A stretch of 64,000 nt of DNA from Siphonobacter sp. SORGH_AS_0500. GTDB lineage: Bacteria; Bacteroidota; Bacteroidia; Cytophagales; Spirosomataceae. The stretch's first letter is position 1; each line of letters starts with the position of its first letter. The notes below the pieces were generated by a model, which saw nothing but the letters and a program-made list of their open reading frames with translations, ran no database searches and was not told the DNA's origin. Shown here piece by piece: positions 26,326 through 34,747 of this stretch. The stretch covers positions 29,860 to 93,859 of the forward strand of contig NZ_NHPP01000018.1 in the NCBI RefSeq assembly GCF_002838835.1. Reading direction: 5' to 3'. Position numbers and translations under genes: made by a program.

Positions 26326-27021
26326 TTAACATTCACCTGAACCTAAATCACAGCTATCAGCCTGAGCAATAACTTGTGGTTTAGACTCTTCGATTACCTG
26401 CCGTAGGGCATTTACGAACGTTTCGCTGGGCTGAGCCCCTGATAAAGCGTATTTATTATTGAGAATAAAAAAAGGAACCCCTGTCACGCCTAACTGACGA
26501 AAATAATTCATTTCCTGTTCTACAGAATCACGGGCGATGTCTGATTTTAAAATCTCCAGGGCTTCTTTTTTGTCCCAACCCGCCGACTCCAGCACCTGTA
26601 ATAAAACGGCTTCCTGGGTTAAATCAATTCGGTCTACAAAATAGGCTTTCAATAAAGCTTCTTTGGTTTCTGCCTGATTGCCGCGTTCGTATGCTACGGT
26701 TAATAAACGGTGCAGATCAAACGTTGAAATGGCTTTAGGAAGCTGACTGAAATCAAAATCAAGACCTACTTCATTGGCAACCTGTTCTACGCGTTGAAAC
26801 ATACTTTCGGAGCGTCCCGGACCGAATTTCTTTTCCATGTGTTCTGAAAAAGAAATACCTTGTTTAGGAACACTCGGATCAAGTTCGTAAGGGTGATAAA
26901 CAATTTCTGCCTTTACCTCTTCGCCCAGGGTTTGTAAGGCTGACTCCAGCCTTCTTTTTCCAATATAACACCAAGGACAAACAACATCAGAGACAATATC
27001 AATACGAATAGGAAGAGCCAT
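26326..27021 (-). CDS. DsbA-family thiol oxidoreductase, FrnE-like
   Basis: This 231-residue cytosolic protein has a thioredoxin fold with an inserted helical domain. The redox motif is SDVVCPWCYIGKRRLE (CxxC-type CPWC, about residues 14-17), and the cis-proline loop is GVTGVPFFILNNKYALSGAQ (about 177-196), the FrnE/2-hydroxychromene-carboxylate isomerase pattern. The extreme C terminus is CDLGSGEC, with two extra cysteines that could form a second redox pair. It is divergent from a Crp-like regulator starting at 27176 and was probably named for polyketide or redox-stress relatives; the physiological substrate is not shown. Confidence 0.88.
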   Translation of the reverse strand: MALPIRIDIVSDVVCPWCYIGKRRLESALQTLGEEVKAEIVYHPYELDPSVPKQGISFSEHMEKKFGPGRSESMFQRVEQVANEVGLDFDFSQLPKAISTFDLHRLLTVAYERGNQAETKEALLKAYFVDRIDLTQEAVLLQVLESAGWDKKEALEILKSDIARDSVEQEMNYFRQLGVTGVPFFILNNKYALSGAQPSETFVNALRQVIEESKPQVIAQADSCDLGSGEC

Positions 27022-27175
27022 AATCGGTTTGTTTATTTTTTAAATATATGCCGTTACACAAAATAATTTTAGACTAATTTCTTAACTTATTAGTGCTGAA
27101 AATAATTCCGATTAATCGCATAACTTGGTATCTAGTTCACCCCAACGGAAAACCTTATCCATACCCGCTAATTAT

Positions 27176-27759
27176 ATGATTACTGTACCCGCCTGGCTGG
27201 AAGAAATGCTTAATTCCACGTATGAGCTTTCTCAAGAAGACTGGATTTTTTTAGCTACCCATTTACAGAGGGTGACGTTCAAAAAGAAGGAAATTATTCT
27301 GGAATACGGGCAGATGGAACAATACATGTATTTTCTAGAAAAAGGGCTGGTTCGCCTATTTACAGAAAAAAATGACCGTGAAGTTTGTCTGGACTTCATT
27401 TTTGAAAAGCAGGCATTTAGCTCTTTTATCTCGCTTTCCACACAGAAGCCTTCTACCTTATGTATACAAACCTTAGTACCTAGCACGGTGATTCGTTTAC
27501 CCCTTGGAGCAATGCGGCAGTGGCTAGAGGGTTCCGATTCCGCGGAAAGCTGGTGCGTCGACTGATTGAAAATCGTCTGGTTGACAAACTTCAGAAAGAA
27601 ATCAAAATGTTAACCATGACAGCAGAAGAAAATTATGAAAGCTTGTTGAACGAATCACCCAATATTGTTCAACAAATACCTATTAAAGACATGGCTTCTT
27701 ATCTGGGTATTCATCCTGATAGCTTAAGTCGAATTCGTAAGCGGACGATGCTTCCCTGA
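27176..27759 (+). CDS. Crp/Fnr-family regulator, Bacteroidota type (frameshift)
   Basis: Joined across one break this is a 194-residue regulator with an N-terminal jelly roll (RVTFKKKEIILEYGQMEQYMYFL split over about 30-60) and a C-terminal helix-turn-helix, MASYLGIHPDSLSRIRKR, very like the protein at 22733. The frame changes at GCGGAAAGC near 27544; adding one G gives SAGKLVRRLIENRLVDKL, so a lost base in a GG run is likely. ATG 27176 starts the family fold; an upstream non-ATG start would add 17 residues. It is divergent from the FrnE-like gene, which it may regulate. Confidence 0.82.
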
Positions 27760-27854
27760 AATTGAAAATTGGCACTTTTCTGACAATAATCAGAAATTTA
27801 CTCTGAAGAAATGCTCATTTTTGTGCCTGGCTTTTTTGTAAAGAAAAGCTTTTT

Positions 27855-27888
27855 GAACACGAGAGGTGGCGGCCTCCCGTGTTTTTTT
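27855..27888. terminator. Terminator between convergent crp-like and uvrD genes
   Basis: AACACG...CGTGTT stem with inner AGG/CCT and a run of seven T at the plus-strand end; it reaches the stop codon of the helicase gene and could act in both directions. Confidence 0.7.
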
Positions 27889-30187
27889 ATTCTACAATTC
27901 GCAGTTTAGCGAAGCTGAGTAATAACGTTTTCTCTCCCTGACTATCAAACTGAATGACGGCCTTCGCTCCGTTCTGATCGTTGGAAATTAATTTTACTAC
28001 GCCAAAACCGAATTTTTGATGTTCTACCCGCTGACCAGAAGCTAGGTTTCTAGGATCTGAAGCTTTAAAATCACTGCTCGGTACGTGCGTTGAAATAGGC
28101 GTATTAGAACGGGTAGGAGGTGTTTTAGCCTGAGAACCCCCGTTCTGAGCCGCCCGATTGGCTACATTCCGAAGGAAAGCTGCTGGGGTTGGGCGATCGG
28201 AATTTCGCTGAGCCTCGGCCATACGCCGAGCGGCCTGCCGACTGATGCGAACGTATTTTTCATCAATTTCATCCATGAACCGGCTAGGCTCACAGGGTTT
28301 CAGTCGACCGTATTGGTAGCGGGTTTCAGCATAACTCAGATACAGACGTTTTTCGGCCCGGGTGATCGCTACGTAAAACAAACGCCGCTCTTCTTCCAGA
28401 TCCTCGCTTGACTGTAACATCATCTGGCTGGGAAATAAATCTTCCTCTAAACCAACAATGTAAACGACTTTGTATTCCAGTCCTTTCGCTTGGTGAATGG
28501 TCATCAGCGTTACCCGATCACTATCACCGTCCTCGTCTTCCTGATCAGCGTTGGTTAACAAAGAAACGGTCTGTAGGAACGCTCCGAGCGATTTATCTTC
28601 GTTTTCGGGATTGTCTACGAACTGTTTAATGGAGTTCAATAATTCCTGTACGTTTTCGTAACGGCTGAGCCCTTCGACGGTTTTATCATCATATAACTCC
28701 TTCAACACGCCTGATGCTTTCGCGACGTGACTAGCCACTTCGTAAGCATCCTTGGTATCAATGAGCAACTTAAATGACTTAATTAGATCGGCGAAGCCTT
28801 CAATAGCCGAGCCCGAACGGCCCGTGTTATACTGCTGAATATTAGCGACAACTTCCCAAACTGGAATAGCCTGTTCGGCAGCGGTAACGGCAATTTTCGC
28901 AATGGTCTGATCGCCGATGCCACGTTTGGGCAGATTAATGATTCGTTTGAAGGCTTCTTCGTCACTCTGGTTGAGCGTGAAGCGAAGATAGGCCAGTAAG
29001 TCCTTGATTTCCCGACGCTGGTAGAAGGATAATCCACCGACAATCCGGTATTTGATATTCAGTTTGCGAAGCGATTCCTCGAACGAACGCGACTGCGAGT
29101 TAGTGCGGTAGAGAATCGCGAAATCGTTGTTACTGAGACCGTGATTCAGTTTTTCTTCGAACAGGGATGTGGCTACCAATCGACCTTCCTCTACGTCGGA
29201 AGCGGCTTTAATAACCTCGATGAGATTACCGTTTTCATTTTCTGTGAAAACTTCCTTGCGTAACTGCCGTTTGTTACGGGCAATGACCGAGTTCGCTGCT
29301 TCAACAATAATTTTCGTCGAACGATAGTTCTGTTCCAGACGAATCGTAGTCAGATCCGGGTAATCTTTCTCAAAGTTGAGAATGTTCTGAATGTTGGCTC
29401 CCCGGAAGGCATAAATTGACTGAGCATCGTCACCCACCACGCAGATATTCTCATGAATGGCTGCTAGTTTCCGGGTAATCAGGTATTGAGAAACGTTGGT
29501 ATCCTGAAACTCGTCCACCATTACGTACTTGTAACGGTGCTGATACTTATTAAGCACCTCCGGGAAATCCCGAAAGAGAACATTGGTATTGAATAACAGA
29601 TCGTCAAAGTCCATGGCATTGGCCTTGAAGCAACGATCTACGTATAACTTATACAACCGACCAATTTCAGGCAAGCGGGCTGCCGCGTCATCCGCCTGAA
29701 TAATAGGATCAGCGATGTAGGCATCCGCCGAAACCAGCCGGTTTTTGGCCCCGGAAATTCGGTTAAAAACGACGTTAGGTTTATAAATTTTATCATCCAG
29801 CCCTCGTTCCTTAATAATGGATTTGAGCAAGGACTTGGAGTCATCTGTATCATAAATTGAAAAGTCGGAGGTATAACCCAGCGACTTCGCTTCAAAACGC
29901 AGAATCTTCGCGAAGACACTGTGGAACGTACCCATCCAGATGCCCCGAGCTCCAGTTCCTACTACCTTTTCAATCCGGGCCCGCATTTCTCCGGCGGCTT
30001 TGTTGGTGAAGGTCAGGAGTAGAATGGAAAAAGGATCCACCCCCTTTTTGATGAGATGAGCCGTACGCTGGGTAAGTACCCGAGTCTTGCCCGAACCTGC
30101 TCCGGCAATAATCATCAGGGGGCCTTCGGTATGTAAAACAGCCTGAGCCTGAGGCTCATTAAGGCCTTTCGTGATATCTTCGAACAT
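27887..30187 (-). CDS. pcrA: UvrD/PcrA-type SF1A DNA helicase
   Basis: This 766-residue helicase has the Q motif GLNEPQAQAV, Walker A IIAGAGSGKTRVLTQR (about 27-42), Ia LLTFTNKAAGEMR, II VMVDEFQDTN (about 225-234), III GDDAQSIYAFRGA, IV LEQNYRST, V/VI TIHQAKGLEYKVVYIVG and VAITRAEKRLYLSYA. The C-terminal about 60 residues form the PcrA Tudor-like region (GQRVEHQKFGFGVVKLIS), which in relatives contacts RNA polymerase. It unwinds 3'-to-5' in nucleotide-excision and mismatch repair and replication restart. The upstream leader contains a hairpin with a T-run (30195-30228). Confidence 0.94.
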   Translation of the reverse strand: MFEDITKGLNEPQAQAVLHTEGPLMIIAGAGSGKTRVLTQRTAHLIKKGVDPFSILLLTFTNKAAGEMRARIEKVVGTGARGIWMGTFHSVFAKILRFEAKSLGYTSDFSIYDTDDSKSLLKSIIKERGLDDKIYKPNVVFNRISGAKNRLVSADAYIADPIIQADDAAARLPEIGRLYKLYVDRCFKANAMDFDDLLFNTNVLFRDFPEVLNKYQHRYKYVMVDEFQDTNVSQYLITRKLAAIHENICVVGDDAQSIYAFRGANIQNILNFEKDYPDLTTIRLEQNYRSTKIIVEAANSVIARNKRQLRKEVFTENENGNLIEVIKAASDVEEGRLVATSLFEEKLNHGLSNNDFAILYRTNSQSRSFEESLRKLNIKYRIVGGLSFYQRREIKDLLAYLRFTLNQSDEEAFKRIINLPKRGIGDQTIAKIAVTAAEQAIPVWEVVANIQQYNTGRSGSAIEGFADLIKSFKLLIDTKDAYEVASHVAKASGVLKELYDDKTVEGLSRYENVQELLNSIKQFVDNPENEDKSLGAFLQTVSLLTNADQEDEDGDSDRVTLMTIHQAKGLEYKVVYIVGLEEDLFPSQMMLQSSEDLEEERRLFYVAITRAEKRLYLSYAETRYQYGRLKPCEPSRFMDEIDEKYVRISRQAARRMAEAQRNSDRPTPAAFLRNVANRAAQNGGSQAKTPPTRSNTPISTHVPSSDFKASDPRNLASGQRVEHQKFGFGVVKLISNDQNGAKAVIQFDSQGEKTLLLSFAKLRIVE

Positions 30188-30194
30188 GGCAATA

Positions 30195-30228
30195 AGGAAA
30201 AAAGAGGGAACGAACTAAGTCCGTTCCC
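30195..30228 (-). terminator. Hairpin with T-run in the spacer before uvrD
   Basis: GGGAACG (30206-30212) pairs with CGTTCCC (30222-30228), and the minus strand then reads a T-rich run. Most simply it terminates the sigma/anti-sigma/30284 operon. If the promoter-like element at 30241 is real, it lies inside the uvrD leader. Confidence 0.65.
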
Positions 30229-30240
30229 TGAAAGCATAGT

Positions 30241-30248
30241 CAAAGATA
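30241..30248 (-). promoter_or_regulatory. Possible -7 element (TATCTTTG on minus strand) for uvrD
   Basis: The minus strand matches TAnnTTTG 54 bp before the uvrD ATG. No -33 element is clear, and the terminator-like hairpin lies between, so the call is weak. Confidence 0.3.
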
Positions 30249-30283
30249 ATAAATTGTTGGGGGCTATGGAAGTAGCTGAGGGA

Positions 30284-31279
30284 TTAAAAGCCGTTGTAAG
30301 TAATGCCGAAGGAAATAGTTTTAGGAGGATTGCCAAAGCTGGTACGATAATGATAGAGATCTCTGGAAGTTCGATTCAATAAATACTCTCTTTTACTCCC
30401 TAATTCGTATTGTCCGTAAAAACCAAATTTCTTATAGCCAGCATTTAAGATCAAACCGTATTTGAAAGCTTTATTATATTCGTTGCGAAGAGTATAATCA
30501 ATGCCCTCCGATTTAGCAATAAGCCGATCCTTAATAGCTACCTGAAAACCTGCATAAAATCCAAAGCCGTAAGAATAATTAAGCTTTCCTGAGGAATCAT
30601 AAAACCTTATGGTTGGGACGATAGGAGCCTGAAGCGTACTGATATTGGTGGTGATTTTATTTACAGGTTGCGTAAAGGATCGATTCCAAAAATACCGTTT
30701 TATGTCAACTTCTGCCCCCCATCGTAAAACGAAGGACCAATCCTTTTTCTGAATTAAACCTGAATACATAGATACACCAACGGCGTAGTTATAAGATCGA
30801 CTCAATTGACTTTGATACATCGTTTGATATAATCCAAACCAAGAATTCGGCCTGTCTGCGGGAATGTTGGCAAAATCGGCGAAACCAAAGCGGAAGGAGA
30901 GGGACTGAGCAATAAATTCAAGGTTGCTTTTCAACTTTTTAGTAGTAACCAAAGCTGCCTGATCACGTTCCTGCTGACTCACCTTAACCAACGAATTGAC
31001 ACTTCGCAAACTACTGTCACTTAGAAAACTCTTTCCACTCAAATCAATGTAATGCTGGCGAGGTTCGGATCGCGTCGTTTCAGATAGGCGGGCATTGAGG
31101 TCTTTAAGAATGGTATTCCAGTCATAATTTTCCAGCTTTTTTAATTCTTCTCTACTGGGACTGTAAAATAATACTTTTGATTTGGGACCAATCCGAACCA
31201 GAATGGAATCTACGGGAGTAGCGAGAGTAGGTAAGGAGCATAGCAGTCCCAGTACCATTGTAAGAAATGGACGTTTCAT
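30284..31279 (-). CDS. Secreted hypothetical protein, probable outer-membrane beta-barrel
   Basis: This 331-residue protein has a signal peptide (MKRPFLTMVLGLLCSLPTLA). The first third is polar and helical; from about residue 125 alternating hydrophobic and aromatic strands appear (SFRFGFADF, YNYAVGVSMYSGLI, YSYGFGFYAGFQVAI, YGQYELGSKREYLL), ending in SFGITYNGF with a terminal Phe, the usual end of an outer-membrane barrel. It is the third gene after an ECF sigma factor and a membrane-anchored partner, 19 bp downstream of the latter, so it is probably co-expressed with them. No family name is recognised. Confidence 0.7.
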   Translation of the reverse strand: MKRPFLTMVLGLLCSLPTLATPVDSILVRIGPKSKVLFYSPSREELKKLENYDWNTILKDLNARLSETTRSEPRQHYIDLSGKSFLSDSSLRSVNSLVKVSQQERDQAALVTTKKLKSNLEFIAQSLSFRFGFADFANIPADRPNSWFGLYQTMYQSQLSRSYNYAVGVSMYSGLIQKKDWSFVLRWGAEVDIKRYFWNRSFTQPVNKITTNISTLQAPIVPTIRFYDSSGKLNYSYGFGFYAGFQVAIKDRLIAKSEGIDYTLRNEYNKAFKYGLILNAGYKKFGFYGQYELGSKREYLLNRTSRDLYHYRTSFGNPPKTISFGITYNGF

Positions 31280-31298
31280 GATAGAAAAAGGGCGTGAG

Positions 31299-31943
31299 TT
31301 AAGGTTTGATTTTTGAGGAATCGACTTTAGCTTTTCCGAGAGCAGCCGGAGATTTGAAGTCTTTCCACTGCGGACGTTGATCGGATTTTTTCTCCGAACC
31401 GAAAATGCGGGCCAGGATGGATTTTTTCCGAAGCTGCGTTTCCTGCTGAGGCTCGGGAATAGTCAGGGTAACGGTGGCTTCAAAGCTTTCTGCCTGATTT
31501 TTCTGAACAATAACGGGTACATCTGTGGATGGAATAAAAGTTGAAGGTTGAACTACAGGCAGCGAATCTAAAGTAATAGGAATCTCAAAATTGATTTTTT
31601 GAGTAATTTGAGCCTGTTGGGTTACAGGAGCTTTTTCAATAATTTCAGTTGTAGTATCTACGGATGGAATGGGGGGAACTTGCGTTTTTTCAGGCGTACG
31701 AACCGGCTCTTTTGGAGTAATTGTAACGGTTGCTTCCTGCGAATGATGTTTTTCAATGGGTTGATGAATAAAATAGCCCATACAAATTCCCAACGCTGCC
31801 GCCACGCCTATGCGAATGGGCCAGTACCATTTCTGAGAAGATTTTGGCTCTTCTATACGCTTCCAGACCCCTTCCAGATCAAAAGAATCATCGGATAAAT
31901 CTTCCAGCCGCCGCCGGATCTGCTCATCGAGTTTGTGCTGCAT
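31299..31943 (-). CDS. Single-pass membrane protein, likely anti-sigma factor
   Basis: This 214-residue protein has a cytosolic N-terminal region (about 1-38, DEQIRRRLEDLSDDSFDLEGVWKRI split in two helices), one membrane segment (about 41-59, WPIRIGVAAALGICMGYFI) and a periplasmic proline- and threonine-rich tail. The layout and its gene position, overlapping the end of the ECF sigma gene by 20 nt, fit an anti-sigma factor, though no classic zinc-binding HxxxCxxC is present. ATG 31943 is used; one non-ATG codon lies two residues upstream. Confidence 0.75.
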   Translation of the reverse strand: MQHKLDEQIRRRLEDLSDDSFDLEGVWKRIEEPKSSQKWYWPIRIGVAAALGICMGYFIHQPIEKHHSQEATVTITPKEPVRTPEKTQVPPIPSVDTTTEIIEKAPVTQQAQITQKINFEIPITLDSLPVVQPSTFIPSTDVPVIVQKNQAESFEATVTLTIPEPQQETQLRKKSILARIFGSEKKSDQRPQWKDFKSPAALGKAKVDSSKIKP

Positions 31944-32469
31944 AACCAAGGGCTTGAAGTTTTTTCTGTAATAATTGACGGGCTTTATTTAATTGCGATT
32001 TCGATGTTCCTTCCGAAATCTGAAGCTGCTTGGCCACTTCCATGTGAGTATACCCTTCGAGGGCTACTAAATTGAAAATCGTTCGATAACCAATGGGTAA
32101 CTCCGTTATGAGCTTCTGAATCGTTTCAGCGGCTATTTCTTCGATGATGCTATAGGTAAAAGTTTGCTCAGCGGCTTCATTTTCAGGCACCATTGTAAAA
32201 TTGGCCGAGCGTCGTAGCTCCATCAGACACTGATTCACCAGAATGGTTTTCATCCATACCCAGGTGGCGGCTTCGTCTTTGTATTCAAACTTTTTCAGAT
32301 GTTCAAAAATTTTCTGAAAGGCTGAAACCAGCATATCTTCCGCCTCCATCCGATCCTTCATGTATCGCTGAGCGACCCGAAACAGCCGACCTGCGTAGCG
32401 TTCATATAACAAACGCTGAGCTTTGACATCGTGAGCCCTGCACCGGGCCAGCAGATCAGATAGATGCAT
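31924..32469 (-). CDS. ECF RNA polymerase sigma factor
   Basis: This 181-residue protein has sigma region 2 (YERYAGRLFRVAQRYMKDRM, then AEDMLVSAFQKIFEHLKKFE) and region 4 with a helix-turn-helix (LVALEGYTHMEVAKQLQISE, then GTSKSQLNKARQLLQ). ATG 32469 (MHLSDLLARC) opens the fold; an upstream in-frame extension reaches into the divergent spacer and is not needed. It directs RNA polymerase to a small regulon, typically under an anti-sigma factor, here the overlapping downstream gene. It is divergent from a C1 peptidase gene with a 102-bp spacer. Confidence 0.92.
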   Translation of the reverse strand: MHLSDLLARCRAHDVKAQRLLYERYAGRLFRVAQRYMKDRMEAEDMLVSAFQKIFEHLKKFEYKDEAATWVWMKTILVNQCLMELRRSANFTMVPENEAAEQTFTYSIIEEIAAETIQKLITELPIGYRTIFNLVALEGYTHMEVAKQLQISEGTSKSQLNKARQLLQKKLQALGYAAQTR

Positions 32470-32571
32470 GGGTGGTTGATTTACACAGGGCGAAATGCGG
32501 AATATACGTGAAGGGTTGCCCGGCTGGTGAAAAATTTCGAAATTACCTGCCAATTCTTAGCGATCAATGCC

Positions 32572-33699
32572 ATGACTCATTATACACGAACCCTGTTCAG
32601 CGTAGGTTTTCTTTCCATAACCTCCTTCACTGCCTTCGCTCAGTCACCTGAGTTGGGGCTAAGAACTACTCAACAGTCTCAGGTAACTTCCGTTAAAAAT
32701 CAGGGAGGAACAGGTACTTGCTGGTGCTTTTCGTCAACAGCAATGATCGAATCGGAGTGTCTGCGGAAAAATCTCGGCGAATTTGATATTTCGGAGATGT
32801 TTACCGTTCGGAATATTTACCTTGAAAAAGCTCGTAATTACGTGCGTCGGCAGGGAAAAGCTCAGTTTGATGAAGGGGGGCTGGGTCACGATGTGCTGAA
32901 CGCCATTACTTTATACGGTGCCGTTCCTGAATCGGTGTATTCCGGTTTGAAAAATGGCGAGACGAATCATAGCCATGGGAAACTGGTAAAAGATTTGAAA
33001 GCCTATCTGGCAGAGGTCATGAAAAAGTCACCCATTGACCCGAACTGGGAAGAGGGCTATACGAAGATTCTGGATGAAAAATTCGGAACAGTGCCTGCCT
33101 CATTTGACTATAAAGGAAAAACCTATACGCCCCGCGAATTTGCGGATCAGGTATTGCAGTTTAATCCCAACGATTACGTTAGCCTGACCAGCTTTACGCA
33201 TCATCCTTTTTACAAGTCTTTCGTACTGGAAATTCCCGATAACTGGGCTAACCAACGTTACCTGAACGTACCGCTGGAAGACTTAACTGCCGCAGTAAAA
33301 CAGTCGCTCAGTCAGGGGTATACCATCATGTGGGATGCTGATATTAGTAATCTGGGTTTCAAACAAGACAAAGGTTTTGCGGTAGCCGTAATTGATAAAA
33401 GTGACAAAGCCGATTCGCCGGATGTGAGCGAGAAAAAAATTGATCAGTCGTTTCGTCAGCAGTTATTCGACAGTCAGATTACCGTGGACGACCACCTCAT
33501 GCAAATTGCCGGAATGGGCACTAACGCAACGGGAAAGAATTTCTATTTAGTGAAGAATTCATGGGGTGACAAAACAGGACCCTACAAAGGATACATCTAC
33601 GTTTCTGAACCCTATTTTGACCTGAATACCATCAATGTTATTCTGCCGAAAGCGTCCTTGCCCGAGGCTATCAAAAGCAAAGTGAATCTTTCAGAATAA
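32572..33699 (+). CDS. Secreted C1-family cysteine peptidase (bleomycin hydrolase/PepC-like)
   Basis: This 375-residue protein starts with a signal peptide (MTHYTRTLFSVGFLSITSFTA, cleavage near AFAQ). The papain-type triad is visible: oxyanion Gln and Cys in NQGGTGTCWCFSS (about 43-55), His in VDDHLMQIAG (about 308) and Asn in LVKNSWG (about 328). The order and spacing fit the C1B group. Being exported, it would act in the periplasm or outside rather than as a cytosolic aminopeptidase. ATG 32572 is chosen because it leads the signal peptide. Confidence 0.9.
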   Translation: MTHYTRTLFSVGFLSITSFTAFAQSPELGLRTTQQSQVTSVKNQGGTGTCWCFSSTAMIESECLRKNLGEFDISEMFTVRNIYLEKARNYVRRQGKAQFDEGGLGHDVLNAITLYGAVPESVYSGLKNGETNHSHGKLVKDLKAYLAEVMKKSPIDPNWEEGYTKILDEKFGTVPASFDYKGKTYTPREFADQVLQFNPNDYVSLTSFTHHPFYKSFVLEIPDNWANQRYLNVPLEDLTAAVKQSLSQGYTIMWDADISNLGFKQDKGFAVAVIDKSDKADSPDVSEKKIDQSFRQQLFDSQITVDDHLMQIAGMGTNATGKNFYLVKNSWGDKTGPYKGYIYVSEPYFDLNTINVILPKASLPEAIKSKVNLSE

Positions 33700-33803
33700 G
33701 TAGTTGATAGTTGTTAGCAACTGCCGCTACGGTTGTCAGGAGTTGGATTGACAGGTAATATTTTACAACAAAAAAGTATATTATTCTCTTATTACAAGAA
33801 CTT

Positions 33804-33840
33804 AAAAGGAACAAAATCACCGGATTTTGTTCCTTTTTTT
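33804..33840 (+). terminator. Terminator downstream of the C1 peptidase
   Basis: AAAAGGAACAAAATC pairs with its complement around a 3-nt loop and runs into seven T. Its surroundings (33700-33979) also hold a GCTGCCAGC inverted repeat, 33879-33887 with 33930-33938. Confidence 0.88.
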
Positions 33841-33979
33841 GAATGAGGTATTAGTAAGATATATCTTTTGTACTGCTTGCTGCCAGCCAAACACATTCAG
33901 TTTTGCTGAAGAGGTAGTTCGCTTATGCCGCTGGCAGCGGTAAACTAGAGACTTTTTTGAGGAATAAATTTATTTGATA

Positions 33980-34042
33980 AACAACTAACAACTAACAACT
34001 AACAACTAACAACTAACAACTAACAACTAACAACTAACAACT
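33980..34042 (-). repeat. Tandem heptamer (AACAACT)9 after the phosphoesterase stop
   Basis: Nine exact copies of AACAACT fill 63 bp and end about 9 bp before the stop of the minus-strand gene. On that gene's coding strand the unit is AGTTGTT, fitting the rule that GTT-heptads follow stop codons. A short matching GTT heptad (GTT at 33703 and 33710) follows the stop of the plus-strand gene at the other side of the spacer. Confidence 0.92.
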
Positions 34043-34051
34043 ACTTACCCC

Positions 34052-34720
34052 TTAAAACGTTCGTTCCCAGAAGTCAACCGTTTTGCCTAATACATCGATA
34101 TAAGTAATCGAACTTTCTTCGTCTCCGTATTTCCGAATTTCGGGTAAAGGTGTATGACCGACAATCTGGTGAAAACCTGATATATAATGCCCTGCCGTCT
34201 CCCGCTGGTCGGCCCAGACTAGCCCGCTCGTAGCACCCGGATTTCCGCCGCGAATGGCTCCGCACTCAAACAAGGCTTCCCGACCCGCAGCCGTTTCCTG
34301 TAAGGCATTCAAGGTATCTGCTAAATGGTCGCCTTTAATACCATGCTTACGGGCCCAGAGACGGGATACCCCCGCGTGCGTAAACAAATAATGATCAAGC
34401 TGGTAAGCGACCTGAAAAGCCGACTGATGCTCCCGGTAAAAAGCCGTCCATTTCTTTTGCATGTAAAACCGAAAACCCGAGCAGGGATGTTCTGGATAAT
34501 GGAGATAAGCCACGTCGTGATTTCCCAGTAACAGCACAAACTTCTCCGGTTCGGCTTCTTTTAAAGCTACAATTTGCTTTAAAACCTCATCCGTCTGTTC
34601 ATCCGAAAACTCTTTGGAATCAACGTAATCGCCCATGAAAATGACCTTATCCGCTGCGGCTATTGGGGCTTGTTGCCAGTTGGTTCGTCCGTGAATATCA
34701 CCAATCGCTAATACATTCAT
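34052..34720 (-). CDS. Calcineurin-like metallophosphoesterase
   Basis: This 222-residue enzyme shows the metallophosphatase metal ligands in order: GDIHGR (7-12), MGDYVDSKEF (about 30-39), LLGNHDVAYL (about 64-73), FTHAGVSRLW (about 112) and GHTPLPEI (about 185). This pattern is that of protein-phosphatase/Ap4A-hydrolase-like members of the family (PrpE, ApaH). Two metal ions would activate water for phosphomonoester or diester hydrolysis. It is 27 bp downstream of a TPR-protein gene and probably co-transcribed. The exact substrate is not deducible. Confidence 0.88.
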   Translation of the reverse strand: MNVLAIGDIHGRTNWQQAPIAAADKVIFMGDYVDSKEFSDEQTDEVLKQIVALKEAEPEKFVLLLGNHDVAYLHYPEHPCSGFRFYMQKKWTAFYREHQSAFQVAYQLDHYLFTHAGVSRLWARKHGIKGDHLADTLNALQETAAGREALFECGAIRGGNPGATSGLVWADQRETAGHYISGFHQIVGHTPLPEIRKYGDEESSITYIDVLGKTVDFWERTF

Positions 34721-34747
34721 GAAAGCATAGTAGAAAAGGATGTTCCA

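Noticed and set aside
33980..34042. CRISPR array
   Set aside because: Seven-base units with no spacers and no cas genes.
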